In this document: positions 1-10,149 of the stretch, one piece after another
Numbering within the stretch: position 1 is the first letter of the stretch
Layout: the number at the start of each line of letters is the position of its first letter
Origin: Erpetoichthys calabaricus
Taxonomy: Eukaryota > Chordata > Cladistia > Polypteriformes > Polypteridae
NCBI RefSeq assembly: GCF_900747795.2
Contig: NC_041395.2
Span: 33,613,632-33,677,631, forward strand
Direction of reading: 5' to 3'
Length of the DNA: 64,000 nt
Made by a program: the position numbers and the translations under genes
The notes under the pieces: model-generated
Seen by the model: only the letters and a program-made list of their open reading frames with translations
What the model was told of the DNA's origin: nothing
Database searches by the model: none

Positions 1-865
1 CAATGGCTGTGACATCTGGGAACTTCTGCATGTGGCATGTCCCTAAGTTGTAGTTAAAGGCCGATGTGTACAGGATTAAGAGGAAAGGAGGAAGAACAAT
101 CCCATATGGAGCTCCTGTGCTACTGATTACAGTCTGTGATGTGCAGTTCCTCAGCCTGACAAATTGAGGTCTACCAGTGAGGTAACCTGTAACCCAGTTC
201 ACCCGGTGCAAGTCCACACCAATTGTGGACAGCTTGTTCCTCAGTAGGAGGAGCTGAATGGTGCTGAAGGTACTGGAAAAGTCAAAGCACTACATCCTTT
301 TACCAAATGTTAGTAGGTCAGGTGGAGGAGGTAGAGAAGGACATCATCCACACTCACTTTCTCTAAATAGCGAAACTGCAAGGGATCAAGTGCGTGATTC
401 ATCTGTGGTCTGAGGAGATGAAGAAGATAGCTGCTCCAGGGTCTTCATTATATGGGAGTTTAAGGCCACAGGCCTGAAGTCATTTGGTTCACTGGATCTC
501 ACTTTCTTAGGAATCAGGATGAGACATGAGGTCTTCCACAGTGTGTGGACCCCCCACAGTCGCAAGCTCAGGTTGAAGTTGTGCTGAAGGGGTTCTACCT
601 GTTCAGCAGCATAGGCCCTTAGAAGTCTTGGAAACACCTTGTCTGGGACTGCTGCCTCCATAGGGTCAGCAGTGATGGTGTAAGAAACAGGGGAAGGGGA
701 AGCAGGGAGCATGTTAGAATCTTCTGATGTGCTGTTATGTTAGTGGGGGGATGAAGGCTGTATGATGTATTCTGACAGCTTGGGGGAAGAGTGGATGACC
801 AACTGTGAGGGAGGGACTGGTGGGTTGTGAGTTTGTGGCAGTTAAAGCAAGAGCAGGGCAGTCAA
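1..865 (-). mobile_element. L2-type LINE fragment, reverse transcriptase part
   Basis: Reading the minus strand, 712 to 386 encodes a LINE reverse-transcriptase N-terminal block (LWKTSCLILIPKK, then NDFRPVALNSHIMKTLE). Frames from about 385 to 1 continue with RT-like peptide (DPLQFAY, FFDFSS, GAPYGIVLPPF). This ordering is that of the L2/CR1 group of fish LINEs, whose ORF2 nicks target DNA and copies the element's RNA. The frame is broken in several places and the element runs off the left edge of the window. The endonuclease part of the same type of element lies at 1845-2650, beyond an inserted Tc1 copy. The exact LINE clade is an inference. Confidence 0.75.
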
Positions 866-1844
866 GGCAAAATTGTGAGTGAGCCCACTTCCGTGACTGA
901 GAAGCAACCCCACACACGAATGGTCTTGGGTTGCTTTACTGTAGGCATGACACAGGACTAATGGTAGCAGTCACCTTTTCTTCTCTGGACAATCTTTTTT
1001 CCGGATGCCCCAAACAATCGGAAAGGGGATTCATCAGAGAAAATGACTTTACCCCAGACATCAGCAGTCCAATCCCTGTACCTTTTGCAGAATATCAGTC
1101 TATCCCTGATGTTTTTTTGTTTGAGAGAAGTGGCTTCTTTGCTGCCCTTCTTGACACCAGGCCATCCTCCAAAAGTCTTCACCTCACTGTGCGTTCAGAT
1201 TCACTCATACCTGCCTGCTGCCATTCCTGAGCAAGCTCTGCACTGGTAGTGCCCCAATCCTGAACCATGAATAAAGAATGGTACCAAAACATCGTCCGAG
1301 ATCAACTTCTCCCAGCCATCTAAGAACAGTTTGGTGACCAGCAATGCCTTTTCCAGCATGATGGAGCACTGTGCTATAAGGCAAAAGTGATACTTAAGTG
1401 GCTTGGGGAAGAAAACATCCAAATTATGGGTCCATGGCCAGGAAACTCCCCAGACTTTAATCCCATTGAGAACTTGTGGTCAATCCTCAAGAGATGGGTG
1501 GACAAACAAAAACCTAGAAATTCTGACAAACTCCAAGCATTGATTATTCAAGAATGGGCTTCCATCAGTCAGGATTTGGCCCAGAAGTTGATTGACAGCA
1601 TGCCAGGGTGAATTGTAGAGGTCTTGAAAAAGAAGGGCCAACACTGCAAATATTGACTGTTTGCATAAACTTAATGTAATCAATAAAAGCATTTGAAACT
1701 TATGAAATGCTTGTAATTATACTTCCATATATATACTTCCAGTATACCATAGAAACATCTGACAAAAAGATCTGAAAACACTGAAGCAGCAAACTTTGTG
1801 AAAACCAATACTTGTGTCATTCTCAAAACTTTTGACCACAACTA
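860..1844. mobile_element. Rearranged Tc1-type DNA transposon remnant
   Basis: The minus strand 1250-865 encodes the middle of a Tc1 transposase (KTFGGWPGVKKGS, then VIFSDESPFRLFG with the first catalytic Asp). The plus strand 1265-1692 encodes the C-terminal part (GPWPGNSPDFNPIENLW, carrying the catalytic Glu). The minus piece stops near 865 at about the codon where the plus piece resumes near 1262, so the simplest reading is one element with its middle inverted. The right terminus near 1815-1844 resembles the usual end of this family (TTCTCAAAACTTTTGACCAC). The N-terminal part and left terminus are absent. It lies inside an L2-type LINE. Confidence 0.75.
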
Positions 1845-2650
1845 CAGAGGCTTGTACAGAGGCTATAGGTAAACAAGATTGTGGTCAGATTTGTCCAGTG
1901 GGGGAAGGGGGGGGGCTAAGTAAGCATCCCTCACATTTGCATAAGGAAGGTCAATTGTTGTGTTCTTGTTTGGTAGGACAATCAGCATGCTGAAAGAAGG
2001 AAGTCAGAGCCAAGTTTGTTGTAGTATGATTGAAATCGCCAGAAACAGTAATGAAAGCCTCTGGGTCTTGTGTCTGAAGACTTTCGATGGTTGCGAGTTT
2101 GACGTTACATGGCATCTGTAGAGGAACATAAACTACAGCTACAATGGGGCAAGGAGACTCCCTGATCGTTTAGTAGGACGGACACCCACCTGACAGCTGA
2201 TTGTTTCCTTAACTGTTACAGTACATGCCCTGAGTTACACCTTCTGATGTTAATAAACAGTGCGACTCCCCCACTTTTGCTTTTGCCATAATGTTTAGCG
2301 TCCCTGTCAGCTCTTACGATTGTGAACTCTGGAACTCCATGCTAGCATCATAAATTATGTTGGTTAGCCATGTCTCTGTCAGACACAACAGACTGCACTC
2401 CCAATAGACCCGATGGCTTTTAACTGTTGCTGCTAGCTTGTCCATCTTGTTGACCAACGAGTTCACATTCTCCATTACCCCCAATAGAATGGATGGTTTT
2501 GGATGGTTTATATTTCCTGCATTTGTTTCGGAAGCTTCAACTTTACTTACCACCAGCCATGCATCCCCAATACCTGCTCATCAGTTCTTCCAGAATGTGC
2601 TGCGCTCTGCCAAGGCATCTGTTTGTTCAGAGTGCGAGTAGCTCTTCCTT
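1845..2650 (-). mobile_element. L2-type LINE fragment, endonuclease part
   Basis: Minus-strand frames encode an AP-type endonuclease domain: CLTETWL at about 2390, HYGKSKSG-like peptide near 2290, and a DHNLVY-like terminal motif near 1880. The stretch between this domain and the RT at 1-865 is missing and is occupied by the Tc1 remnant. Several stops and frameshifts show it is dead. It is probably the same insertion as the RT part, since strand and order agree. Confidence 0.65.
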
Positions 2651-3431
2651 CATGTAAACAAAGATGTGATCGGTTAAATTCAGGGACTTATGTGAAAAAT
2701 AAAAGATAGGCACAGCTGCTCAGCCTATCATGGATATAAAAAAATTTATTAGAATGAAAGTTTTCACTTACCTGTTTCAGAGCACCTTCCCGGTTAACAC
2801 AGTAGTGACACAATGTTTCATCGGAGTTAGAGCACATGGATTCTCAAAGGCTGCCTGGAGGTCTACAGGTACACTGATAGCAAGCTGTGGGGCTTGAACT
2901 AGTCGGGCGCCGAGGCACATGTCTGAAGTCGTCTTTCAGGTGCACTCAAGGTTTCTGAGGGCCAAATACTGAGGCGCGCTTCCATAATCGCTGCAGGGGA
3001 GAAGGAGAAAGTGTTATGTATAAGTTCAGGGAAATAGATTAGAAGAATTGAGGTCTCAGTTTCAGGAGAGGCCAGGAAAAAAATTCACATATGTGGTACA
3101 GAAGTGGAGGTATAAATAGGGCAAAATGTACCTAAGCAGACACGTGGCTTTTGGTGCACGTCCAGGCGCAATGGTTAATTGGGAGACTGCAGGTAACATA
3201 AATGGGGATTGGATAGACAAAAGGGCCCATGGTATAAAGCCATGGTCCCAACTGCCAGGAGTCATCTGTTGACTAGGCCTTTGGGCTGAATTATACATCT
3301 GCACTACTGAATTAATTAGTCTAGTAGTAAAAATACATATTGTTCTTTGTACATATTAGTTGATAAAATCAGATTCACTTCCTGCACTAGCTTGGTATAG
3401 AAGGGTACATTTTATTTGTCATTTGTTTTCT
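2651..3431. other. No gene recognised
   Basis: Moderately GC-balanced sequence with no long coding frame and no terminal repeats that I could find. It could include the 5' untranslated part of the neighbouring LINE. Confidence 0.5.
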
Positions 3432-3443
3432 TTCTATATTGTC

Positions 3444-3685
3444 AGTCAGTCTGTCATTCTCCAACCCACTATATCCTAACACAGGGTCATGGGGGTACTG
3501 CTGGAGTCAATCCCAGCCAGCACAGGGCGCTGTCTTTGGACTGTGGGTGGAAACCTGAGCACCCGGAGGAAACACACGCAGATACTGGGAGAACATGCCA
3601 ACTCCAAGCAGGGAGGACCCGGGAAGCAAACCCAGGTCTCCTAAGTGTGAGGCAGCAGCGCTACCACTGCGCCACCATGCAGCCC
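3444..3685 (-). repeat. tRNA-derived SINE copy with target duplication
   Basis: On the minus strand the element begins with a tRNA-like head (A box TGGCGCAGTGG, B-box-like GGGTTTGCTTCC), runs through a body containing GGAGTTGGCATGTTCTCCC and ends toward the low coordinate. It is flanked by a 12-bp direct repeat, TTCTATATTGTC, at 3432-3443 and 3686-3697, which marks the insertion. It is one of four copies of the same family in the window. Confidence 0.85.
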
Positions 3686-3697
3686 TTCTATATTGTC

Positions 3698-4361
3698 CTT
3701 GTGCTTAATTTTTTTTCACTTCTTGACTTTGATTCCTTTTTCATTCCGTCCTCAGTGAATATTTTTTTTTTCCAGGAAGAAGGAGGAAGAAGAGTCCTTT
3801 TGTTATTTTTTTGTCACTTTTGATTTGGAACCGAGCGGCACGGTGCCACAGTAAATAGGATCAGCATGTCTGTAATAAAACAGAATCCTGTTTTTGAATT
3901 GTCTTTTTTGGTTTGTGTCTTACTTATCCCATCCCCTGGTCATTTGGTTATGTCTGCTGGCACCCAGAGTCCAGAATTGTTCAACTCTGCCTTTGCATGG
4001 GGTGCCACAAACGTTCCTGCCACTGTCTTGCATTGTAAAGAGATCTATATCCATAGTATACTTAAACAAAAGCCCTGCACACTTAGTACACAAACAGTCG
4101 AGAAGAACCGCTACGCTATAAGTAAAGAAAAGAAAGAAAAACACTGTAACACAGATAGAACTAATCGTTAGGCTGCCACTCATGTCTGTCAACTTAAATG
4201 AGTCACAGGCAGTTTGGCATACTTCTAAAATTCATTGTAGATGTGCATAGAATGTGTCCCTTATTGCCCTTGCTATTAAGACAATTTACAAAGATGTGCA
4301 TTTTGTGTTATTATCTCAAAATTACATCTAATTGTTGATAGTTAAAAGTAATTGAATTTCA
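3698..4361. other. No gene recognised
   Basis: AT-rich sequence between two SINE copies; only short chance frames. Confidence 0.5.
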
Positions 4362-4374
4362 TTATATATAACTA

Positions 4375-4669
4375 TCCATCCATCCATTATCTAACCCTCT
4401 ATATACTAACTACACGGTCACGGGGGGACTGCTGGAGCAAATCCCAGCCAGCACAGGGCGCAAGGCAGGAAACAAACCCCGGGCAGGGCGCACACACACA
4501 CAATTTAGGATCGCCAATACACCTAACCTGCATGTCTTTGGACTGCGGGAGGAAACCCATGCAGACACGGGGAGAACATGCAAACTCCACGCAGATAGGA
4601 CCCGGGAAGCGAACCTGGGTCTCCTAACTGCGAGGCAGCAGTGCTACCCCCTGTGCCACTGTGCTGCCG
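4375..4669 (-). repeat. tRNA-derived SINE copy with target duplication
   Basis: Same family as 3444-3685. Its 3' end is a CCAT run at 4375-4386 (ATGG on the minus strand) and its tRNA-like head is near 4630-4669. A 13-bp direct repeat with one mismatch (TTATATATA-A/G-CTA) lies at 4362-4374 and 4670-4682. Confidence 0.85.
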
Positions 4670-4682
4670 TTATATATAGCTA

Positions 4683-4940
4683 TTCATTTTCAAATCCACT
4701 TAATCCAACGCCATATCACAGGAATAGCACTGGTTCCAACACAGGAACCAACCCTGCATGAGGCACTAGTCCATTATCACTCACGTTATCTAGTAAACAG
4801 TGATGGTTTTTAACACATTTTACATGGTTGTGTTTTTTCAAAATCAACAGAAAGATCCTCTTACAGAAAATAACCTTAGAAAATGTTGTGATCTAAAGTA
4901 ACATGGCAGGCTGAGATCTGTCTGAGTTTCCCTCATTAAC
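4683..4940 (+). repeat. Dispersed repeat, second copy at 17085-17360
   Basis: This stretch is recognisably similar to 17085-17360: shared TTTTCAAATCCACTTAATCC-like start, ATCTAGTAAACAGTGATG and CAACAGAAAG. No coding capacity or termini were identified. Confidence 0.55.
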
Positions 4941-6107
4941 TATAGGGGGCAATAGCATCACATGTGCTGGGATTAATCCTTGTATGCTTCATTATACTCT
5001 TCATACAGTCCTTGTTATCATATTAGTTACTCCTCACTTGTATGTGCATTTGCATTTGCCCTCTTAGGGGCAGACAATAAGACAGCATTTTTCCTGCACA
5101 TTTTATCTTTTCATGACATTCTGGAAATATTTTTTATTACTGCAAGCTATTGATTTTTTTCATTCAAGCAATTGACAGAGCAGGCCATTGGTTAAAAGGT
5201 AAGTTCTTGCCTTGTTGTGTTTAGTAGATTACTGTTTTCATAAAAATGAAATGTATATTTGTATCATCTACAAATAATTAATTACTTGAATTGCAAGTAA
5301 AATATATTCAAAAGGATTTTAACACATGACTCTGAAAATGGTGAAAGTGCTAGTTTTTTTTTTAATTAAGCCTTTGTAAGTTTTTCCTTCACAACACTAT
5401 TAACATATTTTCATAGGTACTTTATGTTTAAAGACTGAATTCAGTACTAACTCTTATGCTGACAATGAGATTTCAAAACTACTTTTCATATGTATGCAGG
5501 TTTGCTGCTTTTTGCTTCACTATATAAGCAATGCTACTTCATTAGACTAATTCGAAACACTTGCACTTAAAGTCCCATCTATGTGAAATATAATCGTAGT
5601 GAGTCTGTTGTTGGGCAGGCATCATAAGGAGTTCAACATGGAAATCAGTATTCCATGATTGTAATGATTTTGCTTGTCTATCAGTAGCGTGTCACATTGT
5701 TCAAATTGGTCTTGACTGGAGCTAATTCTCCTGCTTTTAGATATGTAAGCTTAGTTTGAGTGGTGTTTTATTTTCCAAATAGGTAAAACAAATACAATTT
5801 TGTCATTTTATGTCAGTTTTCTAAAGAATAGAAATATATTCCAGCTATGTCCAGGGCTGATTCTTGCCTTGAAACCAATACTGCAACTCTTAGGCATTAA
5901 GGTCTCAATGTCTTTAAGTGTATGAAAACCTATAGTTGTTTAATTGCTCAAAAGTTTATACTCTCAAAAAATGTCCAATATATACTCTTTTTTTCTGACA
6001 GATTTTGGTAATGGCAGAATTCAGATTTATTCTTTATCATTTGGCATTATATGCTTATTTTCTAATGATTCTGTAGTTATTCAATACAAAAAAGGACTTC
6101 TTGGAGA
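4941..6107. other. No gene recognised, 3' flank of V1
   Basis: AT-rich, apparently low-repeat sequence downstream (in the minus-strand sense) of the V1 recombination signal. No D or J segment was recognised in it. Confidence 0.5.
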
Positions 6108-6146
6108 GGAATTTGTATTCACTATATCACGAACTTCCTCATTGTG
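6108..6146 (-). promoter_or_regulatory. V1 recombination signal (23-bp spacer)
   Basis: Minus-strand heptamer CACAATG (6140-6146), a 23-bp spacer and nonamer ACAAATTCC (6108-6116). The heptamer differs from consensus CACAGTG at one base. The 23-bp spacer is the IGHV type recognised by RAG1/RAG2. Confidence 0.85.
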
Positions 6147-6584
6147 TGTGTAGCACAATAATATTTGGCTGTGTCTTCAGTTTTGAGGCTGTTCATGTCC
6201 AAATACAGAGCCTGTTTAGAATTGTCTCTGGAGATTGTAAATCGTCCTTCAATGCTGCTGGCGTAGCGTATAGTACCACTGTTTGGATTAATGTGAGCTA
6301 GCCATTCAAGACTTTTTCCAGGCTCCTGTCGAATCCAGCTCATCCAGTAAGCAGTAACAGTATCTCCATCACTGTCTTGTCCAGATCCTTGGCAGGTCAG
6401 TCGCAACGACTCACCAGGCTTTCTGACCTCATTACTTGTTTGGGACAAGACAATAGCTGAATGGACACCTGAAAAAAACAGACATGATGTGTACAGAGTA
6501 TACAGCCAAAAATGAAAAGTAATTTAAAAAACTAAACTTACATGGCAAAATAGCAGATAGCATGAAAAAATATAAAACCTTCAT
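6147..6584 (-). CDS. Immunoglobulin heavy-chain variable segment V1, intact
   Basis: Germline IGHV-like segment that supplies the antigen-binding N-terminal domain of an Ig heavy chain after joining to D and J. Leader exon 6542-6584 encodes MKVLYFFMLSAILPC. A 73-bp intron has a GTAAGT donor and a CAG acceptor. V exon 6147-6468 starts VHSAIVLSQTS. FR1 Cys lies in LRLTC, FR2 is WIRQEPGKSLEWLA, FR3 is [20 protein letters not shown], and the second Cys is in KYYCAT. Joined frames are open throughout. CDR1 is about five residues longer than in V3-V6: 18 residues separate the FR1 Cys from the FR2 Trp, against 13. The V exon is 322 bp against 309 bp for the other subfamily. An exact octamer lies upstream and the recombination signal abuts the 3' end. 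It could belong to a related receptor locus, but WIRQ/EWLA and the 23-bp spacer favour heavy chain. Confidence 0.92.
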
Positions 6585-6663
6585 AGCTGTTTTTGGTATG
6601 AGGGAAGATAATACAAGATATGAATAAATTCTCTAGGTTTATGTAATAAAATGTAAAGACATT

Positions 6664-6671
6664 ATTTGCAT
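6664..6671 (-). promoter_or_regulatory. Octamer element of the V1 promoter
   Basis: Minus strand ATGCAAAT, an exact Ig octamer (bound by Oct-2/Oct-1 with OCA-B), 80 bp upstream of the V1 start codon. No convincing TATA box is seen between them. Confidence 0.8.
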
Positions 6672-6814
6672 AACTTTGCATCTGAAGAACATAGACTATT
6701 TATGAGCCCTTTAGGTTCAGATACACCTAAAAGAGAAATGTTTAAAATGCAAAAAAGACTGTTTATATAAGTTATTAGAGAAGCTAGTAAAGAAGCGTTG
6801 AATTATACATTTAG

Positions 6815-7015
6815 TTGACACCTTTATGAAAGGTGACCTACAATATATGAGATTCAATTCAGCTATGTTCCTTTTTTATTTTTCCAGCTGGAGCACAGGC
6901 GAGTAAAGTGACTTGCTAATAGTGACACAGTGTCACTTGTGGGGTTTGAACTCACAGCTTGAGGGCTTGTAGCCCAAAGCCTTAACCACTACACCACACT
7001 GCCCAACAAGAGAGA
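6815..7015 (-). repeat. tRNA-derived SINE of a second family
   Basis: On the minus strand a tRNA-like head (GTGTAGTGGTTAAGG as A box, GAGTTCAAACCCC as B box, near 7000-6945) is followed by a body ending near 6815 (TCACCTTTCATAAAGG). Related tRNA-like tails occur beside V4, V5 and V6. Confidence 0.7.
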
Positions 7016-7515
7016 ATGTGGAAGAACCTGTCCGAGTCATGAGTGGCATCAGATTTAAGTAGTATAAAGTGATTTGTATTACAGAGCTAAAATCATTACC
7101 ATATGTTATGTTATACACATTCAAAGTAACAGTTTAAGATGTTGCCTATGTTTATTTGTAAATTTCCCTTAGAGGTTTTTAGCAATATATGGAATAAAGT
7201 TTCAATTTATTTAGTTTCGTCTGTGCATTGTACAATGAAACTTTTTTCATGTTTACCCATAGATTTCTGACGGTAATGAACAGGTGACAAAATAAGTGAC
7301 ATGTATGTTAGAGTCTCACAGAACTTCATAAACTGCCTCCATTACCATCCTAATACCAATGCAGATGGATGCTGCATTTTTAAGCACTTGTCCTACATTG
7401 ATTATAACGTGGATAGTTTGCTGATACCAAATTATCTATTGCTGGGTACCTTTAAATATATTTAATGTGACAATTTTACAGAAGTATTTTTAATTAAATA
7501 CAAATTTATGGAGAG
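7016..7515. other. No gene recognised
   Basis: AT-rich spacer with no repeat family recognised. Confidence 0.5.
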
Positions 7516-8081
7516 TGTGACGGATGGCTGGGGCCCATGCCTGGCCGGGACGCCCCTACACCATATGTACCAGGGGAGCAAGTGTGGGAAACCCAGTATC
7601 TCCCCCTGGACGCTAGATGGTAGCTTCCCTTGGTTGCAGCGGTGCCTTGGACTCCCCCAGGGCTTCATGGGGGTTGAAGTTCTGTGCAGCTCTGTGGGGT
7701 TTCACAGGCACCATTAGGGGGTGCTGCAGCAGGAGCTGCTGGCCCCTTTTGGGCATTGGTTTCACCACACCCGGAAGTGCAGCCGGATGTCATCAATCAA
7801 GCACCTGGAGCACTTCCAGGTGGGCCATAAAAGGAACCAGCGACCACCACTCATCGGCCACTCATCGGGAGGAGGAGGACAAAGCTTGTGGAGGAGTGGT
7901 GGTGGAAGAGAAAGGAGTGTTTTGGTGTCATAGTTCTGGTGCTTGGGACTGTGTTGTGGCTGGGGGGATTATGGGGAAGATGTACCCTCCAGCTGAAGAA
8001 AATAAAAGTTTTGTTTTATTTTATACATGCCTCCCTTGTCAATCTGTGTCAGGTCGGGTGCAATATAGCGCCTTTCTTACA
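7516..8081 (+). mobile_element. Solo-LTR-like repeat with 4-bp target duplication
   Basis: A 566-bp unit starting TGTGACGG and ending TTACA, flanked by AGAG on both sides (7512-7515 and 8082-8085). It contains a TATA-like ATAAAAGG near 7827 and an AATAAAAG polyadenylation-type signal near 8000, the layout of an LTR. It is a fossil with no internal region attached. Similar units occur at 13799, 14373, 16505, 29306, 29890 and 42742. Confidence 0.75.
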
Positions 8082-8212
8082 AGAGTTACTCTGATCCTAG
8101 GTCACTTAGGCTTAAATTAATGCCAACATGTTCTTAAAACAGTTTGCAGGCCATGGTGCAGGTGCAGATTTATCATTTCAGATACAGGTCAGCTGTGTTT
8201 TTGTTTTTTTAA

Positions 8213-8365
8213 CACTAGAATTACCAGAGCCTACAAAAAAACTCACACTGGCAGCTTGTCTTTATCAGCACATTTACAGGACAAAAGACGCCGGCGGAGA
8301 GGTGTGAACGGATTTAAGGTGGGCCGGATCTACGAGTTTTTTCGTAGGCTCTGGTAATTCTAGTG
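8213..8365. mobile_element. piggyBac-type MITE
   Basis: A 153-bp element flanked by TTAA (8209-8212 and 8366-8369). The terminal inverted repeats are 32 bp with one mismatch and start CACTAGAATTACCAGAGCC. It has no coding capacity and must have been moved by a transposase in trans. TTAA duplication is diagnostic of the piggyBac superfamily. Confidence 0.9.
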
Positions 8366-8369
8366 TTAA

Positions 8370-9694
8370 AGACACCCATAAATGACTTCTAACTTCCCAT
8401 TACACAGTTATCAGACGTACAGTGTATCTGAATAAACTCCAAGACAAAACTGGCAGAAAATCCAGTTTCCGTAACAAAATTAATTATTTAGGAACAATAT
8501 CACAAACAGATTAATTAAACTTGATGATAATAAAGTATTGGAACTGGGAAATACATTAGAATGAGTAAAGTTAAAACACACTGACCTGGACAGAATTCTG
8601 ACTATGGCAGATACAGGGAAGATAAATGTAAAGTTTTGTACATAAGAAAAGTTCTTAGATATGATTACACAATATTTGCTTTTATGAGAGAGCCCTAAGA
8701 GTCATAGTAGACTTGCTAATGTTCACAGTGTGAGAGTTAATAGCAAGACTAATGGAGTTACACAATGAAATACTTTGCATCCATACTAAAAAAGAATAAA
8801 AATCTGTAGTGAGAGTCCTGAAATGAGCAAACAAATTCATTCTAGAATTGTGCTGTGATTGTTAGAAGAAATATTTGAACAATTTAAACCTTTTCAAGTC
8901 TCAAGCAATCAGATTTAAGTGTGACATGACAAAAGTGTTTAAAATTATGTTAAGGTTTTTAGGGTGAAGGCCAGCATATAACTTTAAAATCATTTCTTGA
9001 ATTAGAGAATGAAAATAAGTAGTAATATCAGACAAAAAATTATCAAAAAGAGAGATATGATGTGCAATTATGATGTGCAAAAAATATTAATGAATGAAAA
9101 ATATGCATTATGAAATATGATTAATGAAAATGTGAGTTATGAAATATATTTTATGAAATGTACCCCTGCCCCAAATTATGATTTATGAAATGTACCTCTG
9201 CCCTGAAATTAATACCCTCACCCCCAAATTATGAATTATGACATAAGACTTTTTTTCAGAGTTGAAACTTCATATTGGAGTTTGGGGTCGAAACCATAAT
9301 TTGTTAGGGCTTTGCTGTTTGACTGCAGTGTGTTATTTTTCAAGTCACTTTGAATTTCATGGATTCTCTACAACACATCTTTCATTACTTCTACAGCAAC
9401 CATCTACCATGGAGGTAAAAAAAGGACATTATAAAATCTGAGCTATAAACTGAAAGCATTCCAGTGTAGCTGGGTTCTCTTCACTTGTGAGGCTCAAGTA
9501 GAACACTTTAATGACGCCAAAATAATTCAGATTGAGCACCCCAAAAGTGTCCTTTGGATAACACATTTTCTGTTTTTCTGACTTTTTCATGACTTAAAGG
9601 TTCTGGCATGTCATTCTACCCTAAGAATCCATTTGGCTGTATGGTTATTCAAGGACACAGAAACCTAGATGGTATCAAGCTTTGTTTTTGATGA
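8370..9694. other. Mostly unrecognised; short AT-rich internal repetition
   Basis: Between 9055 and 9240 there are repeated variants of TTATGAAAT and CCCTGCCC. At about 8820-8960 weak peptide similarity to CR1-type LINE tails is possible but not convincing. No gene recognised. Confidence 0.4.
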
Positions 9695-9733
9695 GAATTT
9701 TGTATGAGTGACAGCAAGAAGTTCCTCACTGTG
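9695..9733 (-). promoter_or_regulatory. V2 recombination signal (23-bp spacer)
   Basis: Minus-strand consensus heptamer CACAGTG (9727-9733), a 23-bp spacer and nonamer ACAAAATTC (9695-9703). The signal is well preserved although the V segment is a pseudogene. Confidence 0.85.
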
Positions 9734-10052
9734 TCTGTAGCACAGTAATATTTGGCCATGTCCTCAGTTTTGAGGCTGCTCATGTCCAAATACCGAGCCT
9801 GTTTAGAATTGTCTCTGGAGAGTGTAAATCGTCCTTGAATGCTACTGGCGTAGTGTGTAGTACCACTGCTTTGACTAATGTAAGCCAGCCATTCAAGTCT
9901 TCTTCCATGGCATTGTTAATTCCAGTGCAAGTCATAAGCAGTAACAGTGTGTCTGCAAATATTCTGCCTAGACCCTTGACAGGTCAATCACAGAGACTGT
10001 CTTGGCTTTTGACTTCATTACGTTTCTTTGCTCAGGACAATTTCTGACAGGA
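9734..10052 (-). pseudogene. IGHV pseudogene V2, same subfamily as V1
   Basis: The minus strand matches V1 closely through FR3 ([32 protein letters not shown]). FR1 is frameshifted, with stops around 10000-10025. In FR2 the usual WIRQ region is degenerate (WN followed by a stop near 9915). CDR1 has the same long form as V1 and contains an additional Cys. No leader exon or promoter is recognised upstream, where an LTR element begins near 10150 and may have removed them. It is not expressible as a V domain. Confidence 0.88.
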
Positions 10053-10149
10053 CAAATAGAAGAACAAAAGGGTATTAGAAGAACATGACGTGAACTAAAG
10101 CCAAATTGTCTTTTCAGATAAGAAATTAGAAATGACGTAAAAGTACTAT

